A DNA stretch of 64,000 nt from Pseudomonas weihenstephanensis (lineage in GTDB: Bacteria > Pseudomonadota > Gammaproteobacteria > Pseudomonadales > Pseudomonadaceae): assembly GCF_001043055.1 (NCBI RefSeq), contig NZ_JYLF01000001.1:744001-808000 (forward strand), read 5' to 3'. The notes beneath the pieces are model-generated. The model worked only from the letters and a program-made list of their open reading frames with translations. It did no database searches and was not told the DNA's origin. The translations under genes were made by a program, and so were the position numbers. Shown piece after piece: positions 1-8,531 of this stretch (positions within the stretch are counted from its first letter, which is position 1; each line of letters begins with the position of its first letter).

Positions 1-58
1 TGCTGGAGCAGCACGTGACTAGCCGCTGATGCGGCAAACCCTGCTAATGTATGCCGCC

Positions 59-82
59 GCAAAAAAGCCCGTGTTCCGGGCT
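59..82 (-). terminator. Terminator-like hairpin pointing left, upstream of sigX
   Basis: AGCCCG (65-70) pairs with CGGGCT (77-82) around a short loop. The A-run at 59-65 becomes a U-run on the minus strand, so the hairpin would stop leftward transcription. No leftward gene is visible to its right, so its purpose is unclear. The 119 bases before sigX otherwise hold no recognisable gene. The tail of an upstream gene may lie in the first 30 bases but cannot be confirmed. Confidence 0.45.
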
Positions 83-119
83 GTGGCGGACATTGACCTG
101 ACTGTCGGCACGACTCGTT

Positions 120-710
120 TTGAATAAAGCCCAATCGCTGTCCATGCGCTACGACCCCCGCGAACTCTCTGATGAGGAGTTGGTGGCGCGCTCGCATGAT
201 GAGTTGTTTCACGTTACGCGCGCCTATGAAGAGTTAATGCGGCGTTACCAACGCACTTTGTTCAACGTTTGTTCAAGGTATTTAGGGAACGATCGTGATG
301 CTGACGATGTCTGTCAGGAGGTAATGCTTAAGGTCTTGTATGGCTTGAAGAATTTCGAGGGCAAATCGAAATTCAAGACATGGCTATATAGCATCACTTA
401 CAACGAATGCATTACGCAGTATCGGAAGGAACGGCGAAAGCGTCGCTTGATGGACGCATTAAGTATTGACCCCCTCGAGGAAGCGTCTGAAGAGAAGGCG
501 CCGAAACCTGAGGAAAAGGGCGGACTTGATCGCTGGCTGGTGCATGTGAATCCGATTGACCGGGAGATTCTTGTGCTGCGTTTTGTCGCAGAACTGGAAT
601 TTCAGGAAATCGCAGACATAATGCATATGGGTTTGAGTGCGACGAAAATGCGCTACAAGCGTGCTCTTGATAAATTGCGTGAGAAATTTGCAGGCATTGC
701 TGAAACTTAG
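120..710 (+). CDS. sigX: ECF RNA polymerase sigma factor SigX
   Basis: This 196-residue sigma factor of the extracytoplasmic-function class directs RNA polymerase to envelope-stress and membrane-lipid genes, and in Pseudomonas to oprF just downstream. Region 2 lies at roughly residues 35-105 (NDRDADDVCQEVMLKV, then FKTWLYSITYNECI). Region 4 lies at roughly 140-190, with the helix-turn-helix around EIADIMHMGLSATKMRYKRA. The sequence and length match SigX as remembered from P. aeruginosa. Translation probably begins at the TTG at 120, which gives the family N-terminus MNKAQ. An internal ATG at 144 is the alternative. No anti-sigma gene is adjacent, as is usual for sigX. The next gene, oprF, starts 106 bases after the stop. 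Confidence 0.95.
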   Translation: MNKAQSLSMRYDPRELSDEELVARSHDELFHVTRAYEELMRRYQRTLFNVCSRYLGNDRDADDVCQEVMLKVLYGLKNFEGKSKFKTWLYSITYNECITQYRKERRKRRLMDALSIDPLEEASEEKAPKPEEKGGLDRWLVHVNPIDREILVLRFVAELEFQEIADIMHMGLSATKMRYKRALDKLREKFAGIAET

Positions 711-816
711 TTCAGCGCAAATAGCTCTACGTGTAGGTAAGTTCTGATAGACTTGCCGCCGAGTTGTCCCCCGGTATGTGGGACTGCTTTACAATCACCA
801 GATGGGGATTTAACGG

Positions 817-1794
817 ATGAAACTGAAAAACACCTTGGGCATTGCCATTGGTTCCTTTGTAGCCGCAACTTCGTTCGGTGCCCTGGCACAAGGCCAAGGC
901 GCGGTCGAGGGTGAACTGTTCTACAAAAAACAGTACAACGACAGCGTCAAGCACGTAGAAGACGGTTACAACCCAGGCGCATCGATCGGTTACTTCCTGA
1001 CCGACGACGTTTCGTTGAACCTGACCTACGACAAGACTAACCACACCCGTTCGAATGACGGCACTGGCAACCAGAAAATCAAAGGCGACAACTTTGGTCT
1101 GAACGCTCAGTACCACTTCGGCACCGTTGGTGACGCTCTGCGTCCATACGTTTCCGGTGGTGTTGCTCACAAGAGCATGACCAACGTGAAAGACGATGGC
1201 CACAGCGGTCGTGACCAGTCGACTTTCCTGACTGCAGGCGCTGGTGTTAAGTGGTACATCACTGACAACCTGTTTGCCCGTGCAGGCGTTGAAGCTGACT
1301 ACAAACTGGACAACGGCAAGTGGGACTACGCGCCTACCGTTGGTCTGGGTATGAACTTCGGCGGCAGCGGCGGCAAAGTAGCTCCTGCTCCAGTTCCAGC
1401 TCCAGCACCAATCGCTGAGCCAGAACCAGAAGCTCCAATCGCTGAAGTTGTTCGCGTTGAACTTGACGTGAAATTCGACTTCGACAAGTCGGTTGTTAAG
1501 TCGCAGTACATGCCTGACATCAACAACGTTGCTGATTTCATGAAGCAGTACCCTGCGACCACTACCACTGTTGCTGGTTACACTGACAGCGTAGGTCCAG
1601 ACGCTTACAACCAAAAACTGTCCCAGCGTCGTGCTGACGCTGTTCGTTCAGCTCTGGTTAACCAAGGTGTTGAGTCTAACCGTGTAGCCGCTGTTGGCCA
1701 CGGCGAAGCTAACCCAGTTGCTTCCAACGCAACTGAAGAAGGCCGTGCTCTGAACCGTCGCGTAGAAGCAACCGTTCAAGCTGAAGCTAAGTAA
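817..1794 (+). CDS. oprF: Major outer-membrane porin and peptidoglycan anchor OprF
   Basis: OprF is a 325-residue OmpA-family porin that spans the outer membrane and ties it to peptidoglycan. A signal peptide of about 24 residues ends in GALA. The N-terminal beta-barrel (about 25-185) is followed by a Pro/Ala/Glu linker (APAPVPAPAP). The C-terminal OmpA domain shows FDFDKS, AGYTDSVGPDAYN and LSQRRADAVRSAL, including the Asp and Arg expected to bind diaminopimelate. The protein has no cysteine, unlike P. aeruginosa OprF, which has four near the linker. It sits directly behind sigX, its known regulator. Codon use is strongly biased, fitting an abundant protein. A hairpin terminator follows 23 bases after the stop. 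Confidence 0.97.
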   Translation: MKLKNTLGIAIGSFVAATSFGALAQGQGAVEGELFYKKQYNDSVKHVEDGYNPGASIGYFLTDDVSLNLTYDKTNHTRSNDGTGNQKIKGDNFGLNAQYHFGTVGDALRPYVSGGVAHKSMTNVKDDGHSGRDQSTFLTAGAGVKWYITDNLFARAGVEADYKLDNGKWDYAPTVGLGMNFGGSGGKVAPAPVPAPAPIAEPEPEAPIAEVVRVELDVKFDFDKSVVKSQYMPDINNVADFMKQYPATTTTVAGYTDSVGPDAYNQKLSQRRADAVRSALVNQGVESNRVAAVGHGEANPVASNATEEGRALNRRVEATVQAEAK

Positions 1795-1816
1795 TTTTTA
1801 GCTAGCCTGTACAGAA

Positions 1817-1840
1817 AAGCCCGGCTTAGGCCGGGCTTTT
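1817..1840 (+). terminator. Rho-independent terminator of oprF
   Basis: AAGCCCGG (1817-1824) pairs with CCGGGCTT (1831-1838) across a six-base loop and runs into a T-tract. It lies 23 bases after the oprF stop codon. Confidence 0.9.
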
Positions 1841-1974
1841 CTTTGCCTGCGATTTGGTGAATGGTGCATTTTTGACCCGTATACCTCATTGCCCGCGACT
1901 GCCTCTCGCTTGCCAAGGCGATGCCCGGCTATAATCGCCGGCTCTTTCAGTTGCCTTTCGAGACCATCGAGCCC

Positions 1975-3000
1975 ATGTATAACCTGGCCCGCCAGTTGCT
2001 CTTCAAACTCTCCCCTGAAACCTCGCATGACCTGTCTCTGGACTTGATCGGTGCGGGTGGCCGTCTGGGGCTCAACGGTTTGCTGTGCAAGGCGCCCGCC
2101 AAGCTACCTGTGACGGTGATGGGCCTCGACTTCCCGAACCCGGTCGGTCTGGCCGCAGGTTTGGATAAAAATGGGGCGGCCATCGACGGGTTCGCGCAGT
2201 TGGGTTTTGGTTTTGTCGAAATCGGCACGGTCACACCGCGGCCACAGCCGGGCAATCCCAAACCGCGTATTTTCCGTCTGCCTGAAGCGCAAGCGATCAT
2301 CAATCGCATGGGTTTTAACAACCTGGGGGTCGATCACTTGTTGGCGCGGGTTGAGGCGGCCAAGTACAGCGGCATCCTTGGGATCAACATCGGTAAAAAC
2401 TTCGACACTCCGGTTGAGCGGGCCGTCGACGATTACTTGATCTGTCTCGATAAGGTCTATGCCCACGCCAGCTATGTGACCGTTAACGTCAGTTCGCCGA
2501 ATACTCCGGGGCTTCGTAGCCTTCAATTCGGCGATTCGCTCAAGCAGCTTCTTGAGGCCCTACAGCTGCGTCAGAACGAGCTGACTGAGCGTCACGGCAA
2601 GCGTGTCCCGTTGGCGATCAAGATCGCCCCTGACATGACCGACGAAGAAACCGTTCTCGTCGCCCAGGCGCTGCTGGAGACCGGGATGGATGCGGTCATT
2701 GCAACCAACACCACTCTTAGCCGCGCAGGTGTTGAAGGCATGGAACATGGTGATGAGGCAGGCGGCTTGTCGGGTGCGCCGGTGCGTGAAAAAAGTACGC
2801 ACACCGTTAAGGTGCTGGCAGGCGAGTTGGCCGGGCGCATGCCCATCATCGCGGCGGGCGGTATCACCGAAGGCAAGCATGCGGCTGAGAAAATCGCCGC
2901 AGGTGCCAGTCTGGTGCAGATCTACTCGGGATTCATTTACAAAGGCCCTGCCTTGATTCGTGAGTCCGTCGACGCCATCTCTGCCATTGCGCGCCAATAA
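1975..3000 (+). CDS. pyrD: Dihydroorotate dehydrogenase (quinone), class 2
   Basis: This 341-residue enzyme oxidises dihydroorotate to orotate in pyrimidine synthesis and passes electrons to quinone at the inner membrane. The N-terminal helix starting [12 protein letters not shown] is the membrane-binding extension of class 2 enzymes. The FMN-barrel core shows [13 protein letters not shown], the catalytic-serine region [12 protein letters not shown] and the phosphate-binding AAGGI near the end. The start at ATG 1975 gives the family's normal length; an in-frame ATG at 1921 would add an unlikely extension. It faces rmf, which lies on the other strand. Confidence 0.96.
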   Translation: MYNLARQLLFKLSPETSHDLSLDLIGAGGRLGLNGLLCKAPAKLPVTVMGLDFPNPVGLAAGLDKNGAAIDGFAQLGFGFVEIGTVTPRPQPGNPKPRIFRLPEAQAIINRMGFNNLGVDHLLARVEAAKYSGILGINIGKNFDTPVERAVDDYLICLDKVYAHASYVTVNVSSPNTPGLRSLQFGDSLKQLLEALQLRQNELTERHGKRVPLAIKIAPDMTDEETVLVAQALLETGMDAVIATNTTLSRAGVEGMEHGDEAGGLSGAPVREKSTHTVKVLAGELAGRMPIIAAGGITEGKHAAEKIAAGASLVQIYSGFIYKGPALIRESVDAISAIARQ

Positions 3001-3009
3001 GCGCGCAAT

Positions 3010-3035
3010 AAAAAGGGCTCCTCGAAGGAGCCCTT
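3010..3035 (-). terminator. Terminator between pyrD and rmf, U-run serving rmf
   Basis: AAGGGCTCCT (3013-3022) pairs with AGGAGCCCTT (3026-3035) around a 3-base loop. The A-run at 3010-3014 gives a good U-tract on the minus strand. It therefore terminates rmf, and more weakly pyrD. Confidence 0.85.
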
Positions 3036-3114
3036 GGGCCGCAGCCCGCCGCCTGGATGAGACGGCAAGGTTAAATCATTGCCTATTCATGGTGGTGTCG
3101 GAATGTGCCCAGAG

Positions 3115-3330
3115 TTAGCCGACCGCGTGAAGTTCGTTGAGTCTGTGGATGCCCGCAGTGCCTGTCATACCGTCCCAGTTGTCGCCGCGTCCTTCGCGCC
3201 AGCCGTTAATCCAGGACTGGCGTACCGACGGTAGAGTAAAAGGGCAAAGCTCACGGGATTTCCCGCTAACGCCGTATTGGTATCCGCGTAAAAAAGCTCT
3301 TTCCAACGGATCACGCTTAAGTCTTCTCAT
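3115..3330 (-). CDS. rmf: Ribosome modulation factor Rmf
   Basis: Rmf binds 70S ribosomes in stationary phase and drives formation of inactive 100S dimers. The 71-residue product is small and basic, beginning MRRLKRDPLERAFLRGYQYG and containing CPF and RQSWINGWREGRGDNWDG, the conserved core of Rmf. Pseudomonas versions are somewhat longer than the E. coli protein. A GAGGG Shine-Dalgarno sits 9 bases before the start. A candidate -10 (TATAAA, minus strand, 3362-3357) lies upstream with a 17-base palindrome just beyond it (3369-3385). Growth-phase control is expected from the family but is not shown by the sequence. Confidence 0.95.
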   Translation of the reverse strand: MRRLKRDPLERAFLRGYQYGVSGKSRELCPFTLPSVRQSWINGWREGRGDNWDGMTGTAGIHRLNELHAVG

Positions 3331-3368
3331 AGGGTGTTGCCCTCACTTGTTGACTGTTTATATCGCGT

Positions 3369-3385
3369 CGACCTGACTCAGGTCG
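3369..3385. promoter_or_regulatory. Palindrome in the rmf promoter region
   Basis: CGACCTGA and TCAGGTCG form a perfect 8-base inverted repeat around a single C at 3377. It lies just upstream of the candidate rmf -10 (3357-3362), where a repressor or activator could bind. No regulator can be named. Confidence 0.45.
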
Positions 3386-3409
3386 GGGCAGAATGCTTCT
3401 GCCGTTGGT

Positions 3410-3438
3410 TGCTCGCTGCCGGCGTGGCGAGCATTTTT
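3410..3438 (+). terminator. Rightward terminator-like hairpin with no gene before it
   Basis: TGCTCGC (3410-3416) pairs perfectly with GCGAGCA (3427-3433) around a 10-base loop and is followed by TTTTT. It points rightward, while the nearest gene to its left (rmf) runs leftward. It could end a small RNA antisense to the rmf promoter. Confidence 0.5.
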
Positions 3439-3870
3439 GTTATCACCTGCGCGGTGACAACCTGAGTCCAGTTCTAACCAATGTGCTTAGGTGTGTGAAT
3501 GATCGTTTTGTCATAAGGACGTAACGATAGTGGTGTTAAGGCCATAAGAAACACCGGTTTTGAGACCCCGGATGCGACCAAAGCCTGATATGACCAGTGT
3601 TTGCAAAGATGATGAGTTTCATTCTCGGCTGTGAATGACCGTCCTTTTTGCTCGGGTACTATTCGACGAAGGGTCTGAATATGTCCCTTTGTTTCAAGAT
3701 AAATGATCTGCCTCTGCGTCTAGACTCTGTGTGCCTGCGGGCATGAGTGGCGCCTTGGCGGGACGGCACAGTTTCGTGCCACGCGAGCGCTCTTCAAGAA
3801 AAGCGCTTGATTGAAAACGGAGCAGGCAATGCGTTGCCTCTTCACACATAGCTAAAAGCTCAGGAATCCC
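3439..3870. other. Intergenic stretch between rmf and rlmKL
   Basis: No protein gene with plausible codon use is visible. A small hairpin TCACC/GGTGA lies at 3443-3457. The stretch must hold the promoter of rlmKL; TACTAT at 3657-3662 is a possible -10 but no convincing -35 pairs with it. Nothing else was recognised. Confidence 0.5.
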
Positions 3871-6141
3871 ATGTCGGATCGTTACGAACTCTTCCTTACC
3901 TGCCCCAAAGGCCTCGAAGGTCTGCTTCTTGAGGAGGCCACCGGCCTTGGCCTTGAGGAAGCTCGCGAGCACACTTCGGCCATTCGTGGCACGGCAAATA
4001 TGGAAACTGCCTACCGTCTGTGCCTCTGGTCGCGTCTGGCCAACCGCGTGTTGCTGGTACTCAAGCGCTTCCCGATGAAGGACGCTGAAGACCTGTACCA
4101 CGGGGTACTGGATGTGGACTGGCAAGACCATATGGTGCCGGATGGCACGCTGGCCGTGGAATTCAGTGGCCACGGTTCAGGTATCGACAACACTCACTTC
4201 GGCGCGCTGAAGGTCAAGGATGCCATCGTTGACAAGCTGCGCACGCCGTCGGGTGAGCGTCCTTCGATTGATAAAATCAGCCCTGATTTGCGCATCCACC
4301 TGCGTCTGGATCGCGGTGAAGCCATCCTGTCGCTGGACCTGTCGGGCAGCAGCTTGCACCAGCGCGGCTACCGTTTGCAGCAGGGTGCTGCGCCACTGAA
4401 AGAAAACCTCGCGGCAGCGATCCTGATTCGTGCAGGTTGGCCGCGTATGGCTGCCGAAGGCGCGGCCTTGGCTGACCCGATGTGCGGTGTGGGTACGTTC
4501 CTGGTTGAGGGCGCGATGATCGCGGCCGACATGGCGCCAAACCTCAATCGCATCCACTGGGGCTTTGACGCCTGGCTTGGTCACGTGCCGGCTATCTGGA
4601 AAAAGCTGCATGAAGAAGCCACTGAGCGCGCTGAAGCCGGTATGGCCAAGCCGCCGCTGTGGATTCGCGGTTATGAAGCTGACCCGCGCCTGATCCAACC
4701 GGCGCGCAACAACATCGAGCGTGCAGGCCTGAGCCACTGGATCAAAATCTATCAGGGTGAAGTGGCAACGTTTGAGCCGCGCCCGGACCAAAATCAAAAG
4801 GGTCTGGTCATTTGCAACCCGCCGTACGGCGAGCGTCTGGGTGATGAGGCGAGCTTGCTCTACCTCTACCAGAACCTCGGTGAGCGGTTGCGTCAGGCTT
4901 GTTTGAACTGGGAAGCAGCGGTGTTCACGGGTGCCCCGGATCTGGGTAAGCGGATGGGTATTCGCAGTCACAAACAGTATTCGTTCTGGAACGGCGCCTT
5001 GCCGTGCAAGTTGCTGCTGATCAAAGTGGCGCCAGACCAATTCGTGACGGGTGAGCGTCGCACGCCTGAGCAGCGTCAAGCCGAGCGTGAGCAGGCTGAG
5101 TCGGATCTGCCGGGCAACCTCGAAGCGCCTGGCAAGTACGAGAAGTTCAACAAGAACGGCAACCCGATCAAACCGGCACCGGTGGTGATTGAGCAGCCAC
5201 GCTTGAGCGAAGGCGGGCAGATGTTTGCCAACCGCCTGCAAAAGAACCTCAAGGCCCTGGGCAAGTGGGTCAAGCGTGAAGGCATTGATTGCTACCGTGT
5301 TTACGATGCCGACATGCCTGAATATTCGATGGCCATCGACCTGTACCACGACTGGGTTCACGTCCAGGAGTACGCGGCGCCAAAATCCATCGACCCTGAA
5401 AAAGCCTCGGCCCGTATGTTTGACGCGTTGGCGGCGATTCCTCAGGCGTTGAACGTCGACAAAAGCCGCGTCATCGTCAAGCGCCGTGAGCGCCAGAGCG
5501 GCACCAAGCAGTACGAGCGACAAAGTGCGCAGGGCAAGTTCACCGAGGTCAATGAAGGCGGTGTCAAACTGCTGGTCAACCTTACCGACTACCTGGACAC
5601 CGGGCTGTTCCTCGATCATCGCCCAATGCGCATGCGGATTCAGAAAGAGGCGGCTGGCAAGCGCTTCCTTAACCTGTATTGCTACACCGCCACTGCCAGT
5701 GTTCACGCCGCCAAAGGCGGAGCGCGCAGCACCACCAGCGTTGACTTGTCCAAGACCTATCTGGACTGGGCTCGCCGTAACCTGTCACTCAACGGTTTTT
5801 CGGACAAAAACCGTCTGGAGCAGGGTGATGTGATGGTGTGGCTGGATGCCTGTCGCGAAGAGTACGACCTGATCTTCATCGATCCGCCGACCTTCTCCAA
5901 CTCCAAGCGCATGGAAGGCATCTTTGATGTTCAGCGCGATCACGTACAGTTGCTGGACTTGGCCATGGCGCGTTTGGCACCGGGTGGCGTGTTGTACTTC
6001 TCGAACAACTTCCGCAAGTTCATCCTCGATGAGCATCTGGAAGCGCGTTACGCGGTTGAAGAAATCACGGCCAGCACCATCGATCCGGACTTTGCCCGCA
6101 ACAGCAAAATCCACCGCGCGTGGAAAATAACGGCCCGCTAA
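3871..6141 (+). CDS. rlmL: Bifunctional 23S rRNA methyltransferase RlmKL
   Basis: This 756-residue fused enzyme makes m2G2445 (RlmL half) and m7G2069 (RlmK half) in 23S rRNA during 50S assembly. The N-terminal THUMP region (about 45-155) is followed by the RlmL methylase with DPMCGVGTFL and the catalytic NPPYGERLGDE. The C-terminal RlmK methylase shows FLNLYCYTATASVHAAKGGA (SAM site) and DPPTFSNSKRM. The length matches the gammaproteobacterial fusion. It is a single gene with its own terminator, convergent with dacB. Confidence 0.96.
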   Translation: MSDRYELFLTCPKGLEGLLLEEATGLGLEEAREHTSAIRGTANMETAYRLCLWSRLANRVLLVLKRFPMKDAEDLYHGVLDVDWQDHMVPDGTLAVEFSGHGSGIDNTHFGALKVKDAIVDKLRTPSGERPSIDKISPDLRIHLRLDRGEAILSLDLSGSSLHQRGYRLQQGAAPLKENLAAAILIRAGWPRMAAEGAALADPMCGVGTFLVEGAMIAADMAPNLNRIHWGFDAWLGHVPAIWKKLHEEATERAEAGMAKPPLWIRGYEADPRLIQPARNNIERAGLSHWIKIYQGEVATFEPRPDQNQKGLVICNPPYGERLGDEASLLYLYQNLGERLRQACLNWEAAVFTGAPDLGKRMGIRSHKQYSFWNGALPCKLLLIKVAPDQFVTGERRTPEQRQAEREQAESDLPGNLEAPGKYEKFNKNGNPIKPAPVVIEQPRLSEGGQMFANRLQKNLKALGKWVKREGIDCYRVYDADMPEYSMAIDLYHDWVHVQEYAAPKSIDPEKASARMFDALAAIPQALNVDKSRVIVKRRERQSGTKQYERQSAQGKFTEVNEGGVKLLVNLTDYLDTGLFLDHRPMRMRIQKEAAGKRFLNLYCYTATASVHAAKGGARSTTSVDLSKTYLDWARRNLSLNGFSDKNRLEQGDVMVWLDACREEYDLIFIDPPTFSNSKRMEGIFDVQRDHVQLLDLAMARLAPGGVLYFSNNFRKFILDEHLEARYAVEEITASTIDPDFARNSKIHRAWKITAR

Positions 6142-6151
6142 ACTGCCGTAT

Positions 6152-6179
6152 CGTCGCTGCCACCGGTGGCGACGTTTTT
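6152..6179 (+). terminator. Terminator of rlmKL
   Basis: CGTCGC (6152-6157) pairs with GCGACG (6169-6174), followed by TTTTT. It begins 11 bases after the rlmKL stop. Confidence 0.8.
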
Positions 6180-6190
6180 CCAGTGCACAC

Positions 6191-6226
6191 AAAAACGCCC
6201 CGGTTCTCACGAGCCGGGGCGTTTTT
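6191..6226. terminator. Bidirectional terminator between rlmKL and dacB
   Basis: AACGCCCCGG (6194-6203) pairs with CCGGGGCGTT (6214-6223) across a 10-base loop. T-runs on the right and A-runs on the left allow it to work for both convergent genes. It gives dacB its terminator. Confidence 0.9.
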
Positions 6227-6243
6227 TGTTGCCGGTGAATGAC

Positions 6244-7710
6244 TTACTGAGCGATTGAAATCGCGTTGTTAGGCAATTGCGGCTGGCGATACAGGTCGAG
6301 CAGTATCTGGTCGAGTACCGCAGAAGCGCCCCAAGGGCGCGGATCATTAAGAATCGCGACCACAGCCCACGTGTTGCCATTGCTGTCGCGGCTAAAGCCC
6401 GAGATGGCGCGCACTGTATTGAGGGTGCCGGTTTTGATGTGGGCCTGACCGTTCATGGCGGTGGTCTTCAGACGCTTGCGCATGGTGCCGTCTTTGCCGG
6501 CGATAGGCATGGAGCTGATGAACTCGGCAGCGTAGGGGCTTTTCCAGGCGGCCTGGAGCATCTGCGCCATTTCACGCGCGCTCACACGTTCTGCACGGGA
6601 CAGGCCGGAGCCGTTTTCCATGACCAGGTGCGGAGCCGTAATGCCTTTTTTGGCCAGCCATTGACGCACGACGCGTTGCGCAGCCTTGGCATCATCGCCG
6701 TCGGCGTCGGTGCGGAACTGCGCGCCCAGGCTCAGGAACAATTGTTGAGCCATGGTGTTGTTGCTGTATTTGTTGATGTCGCGAATGATCTCGGCCAGAT
6801 CAGGCGAGAAGGCGCGGGCCAGCACTTTGGCGCCCTTGGGCACTGAGCCCTGGCGATCCTGACCCAAAATGCTGCCACCCAGCTCTTTCCAGATCGCGCG
6901 CACAGCACCCGCGGTGTAGGTCGCATGGTCGAGCAGGGACAGGTAGGTCTGCGAGTTGCAGCCATCGCCCAGTTGCCCGTTGACGGTCACCAACACCGAC
7001 CCGTCGGCTTGCGGCACCGGGTTGTAGCGCACATCGCCTGCGCATTGCTTGGAATTGACCGCTTTGACCTGGTTGTCGACGCGGATGCTGGCAATTGGCG
7101 GCTCGACTGAAATCAACACCTTGCCCGCATCGTTACGGGCAACAAACCGCAGGGCCTTGAGATTGACCATCAAGGCATCGGGCTTAACCAGAAACGGCTT
7201 GTTTTTATCATTGCCGTCGTCGTCAAACACCGGCAAGTGAGGTTGTTCGAAGAAGCCGCGATCCAGAATCAGGTCGCCGGTCACTTGTTGCACGCCATTG
7301 GCCCGCAGGTCGCGCATCAATAGCCAGAGTTTTTCCATGTTCAGCTTGGGATCGCCGCCACCCTTGAGGTACAGGTTGCCTTGCAGGATGCCATTGTTCA
7401 GGGTGCCGTCGGTGTAGAACTCGGTTTTCCACTGATGGGTCGGGCCGAGCATTTCAAGGGCGGCGTAGGTGGTGACCAGTTTCATGGTGGAGGCCGGGTT
7501 CATCGACACGTCGGCATTGAAGACGGTGGGTACGCCGGGGCCGCTCAGGGGCAGCATCACCAGCGACAGTGCGTCGTTTTGCAGCTTGTTGGTTTTGAGC
7601 GCTTGTTGAACCTTGGGTGAAAGCGTGGTGTTGACCGGGGCGGCGTGAGCCCCAAAGGCGAGTGGCAGAAAAAAGCCGGCAAGTAACAGAGGACGTAAAG
7701 ATTTGATCAT
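6244..7710 (-). CDS. dacB: D-alanyl-D-alanine carboxypeptidase/endopeptidase, PBP4 (DacB)
   Basis: This periplasmic serine peptidase of family S13 trims and cleaves peptidoglycan peptides. In Pseudomonas its loss is known to activate AmpC beta-lactamase through AmpR and CreBC. The 488-residue product starts with a signal peptide (MIKSLRPLLLAGFFLPLAFG, then AHA). The active-site motifs are all present: STMK (SxxK, around residue 70), SNN, and KTGTLNTVRAISGF (KTG) near the C-terminus. The ATG at 7710 is preferred because it places the signal peptide at the N-terminus; an upstream in-frame start at 7803 does not. Confidence 0.95.
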   Translation of the reverse strand: MIKSLRPLLLAGFFLPLAFGAHAAPVNTTLSPKVQQALKTNKLQNDALSLVMLPLSGPGVPTVFNADVSMNPASTMKLVTTYAALEMLGPTHQWKTEFYTDGTLNNGILQGNLYLKGGGDPKLNMEKLWLLMRDLRANGVQQVTGDLILDRGFFEQPHLPVFDDDGNDKNKPFLVKPDALMVNLKALRFVARNDAGKVLISVEPPIASIRVDNQVKAVNSKQCAGDVRYNPVPQADGSVLVTVNGQLGDGCNSQTYLSLLDHATYTAGAVRAIWKELGGSILGQDRQGSVPKGAKVLARAFSPDLAEIIRDINKYSNNTMAQQLFLSLGAQFRTDADGDDAKAAQRVVRQWLAKKGITAPHLVMENGSGLSRAERVSAREMAQMLQAAWKSPYAAEFISSMPIAGKDGTMRKRLKTTAMNGQAHIKTGTLNTVRAISGFSRDSNGNTWAVVAILNDPRPWGASAVLDQILLDLYRQPQLPNNAISIAQ

Positions 7711-7942
7711 AAGAAGTAAAACCCTGCACGCGAGGGGAAAAAATACGAGGGCATGATGATAAGTTCCCTCAATGGTCATAAAAGTGACGGCATTATGCCC
7801 CAAGGTGGCTGGACTTGTGCATTACCGTGTTACACCCATCTGTTGATTAAATGCACAAAACGATGAGCCGTCCACACGGAACCGGGCACGTGCAGCCTGA
7901 AACTGGTAAAGTGCCGCCGTTATTACTTAAGAGGATTGTTCA

Positions 7943-8287
7943 ATGGCTACTAATCGTTCCCAGCGTCTGCGCAAAAAACTGTGCGTTGATGAATTTCAGG
8001 AGCTGGGTTTTGAGCTGAACCTGGATTTCAAAGAAGACCTGTCGGAAAAAGCTATCGACGCATTCCTCAGCGCCTTCTTGGCTGATGCCATGGAAGCTAA
8101 CGGTCTGGGCTATGTTGGCGGCGACGACTACGGTCTGGTTTGCCTGCAAAAGCGCGGCTCGGTCAGCGAAGAGCAGCGTGCTGCGGTTGAAGCCTGGTTG
8201 AAAGCTCGCACTGAGCTGACCAGCGTTGAAGTCAGCCCGTTACTCGACGTTTGGTACCCGGAAAAGCCAATCAATCCGGTAGCCTGA
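7943..8287 (+). CDS. yggL: YggL family 50S ribosome-binding protein
   Basis: This 114-residue protein belongs to the YggL/DUF469 family. It shows the typical N-terminus (NRSQRLRKKLCVDEFQELGF), a middle GLGYVGGDDYGLVC and a C-terminal WYPEKP. E. coli YggL is reported to associate with the large ribosomal subunit; the exact role is not well defined. An AAGAGGA ribosome-binding site precedes the ATG. It is divergent from dacB and follows it in the same order as in other pseudomonads. Confidence 0.9.
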   Translation: MATNRSQRLRKKLCVDEFQELGFELNLDFKEDLSEKAIDAFLSAFLADAMEANGLGYVGGDDYGLVCLQKRGSVSEEQRAAVEAWLKARTELTSVEVSPLLDVWYPEKPINPVA

Positions 8288-8485
8288 TGTGACGCAGGGA
8301 GGCGGCCCATGGGGTTGCCTCTCTGCTGCTTTACTGCAAGATCCTCTAGCCCGTTCGGGCGTCGCTTAAATCCTCGTTATTGTTGGTCAGCTTTTATGGC
8401 GCGATCCTGCGTGCCTGGCGCCTGAGAGCCTCTGCAAAGGGGCAATGCAACTGCGGTTGCAGTCGCAGGCCAAAAAGCGTGCAAA

Positions 8486-8516
8486 AAAAAGGACAAGGGG
8501 TGAGCTTGTCCTTTTT
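8486..8516. terminator. Bidirectional terminator after yggL
   Basis: AAAAGGACAAG (8487-8497) pairs with CTTGTCCTTTT (8505-8515), with A- and T-runs outside both arms. It separates yggL from the leftward gene ending at 8532. The 200 bases between yggL and this hairpin hold no gene. Confidence 0.88.
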
Positions 8517-8531
8517 GCGGGCGGTTAGAAA

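Noticed and set aside
727..816. A SigX- or sigma-70-type promoter for oprF
   Set aside because: TACAAT at 790-795 has no -35 at normal spacing and the SigX consensus could not be placed with confidence, so no promoter was called.
727..1614. Leftward open frame of 295 residues across oprF
   Set aside because: It is antisense to the highly expressed oprF and results from its strong codon bias.
3694..4173. Leftward frame of 159 residues upstream of and inside rlmKL
   Set aside because: It overlaps the rlmKL N-terminus, has no ribosome site, and its composition is not protein-like.
4177..5706. Leftward open frame of 509 residues across rlmKL
   Set aside because: It is antisense to RlmKL, whose two methylase motifs are intact.
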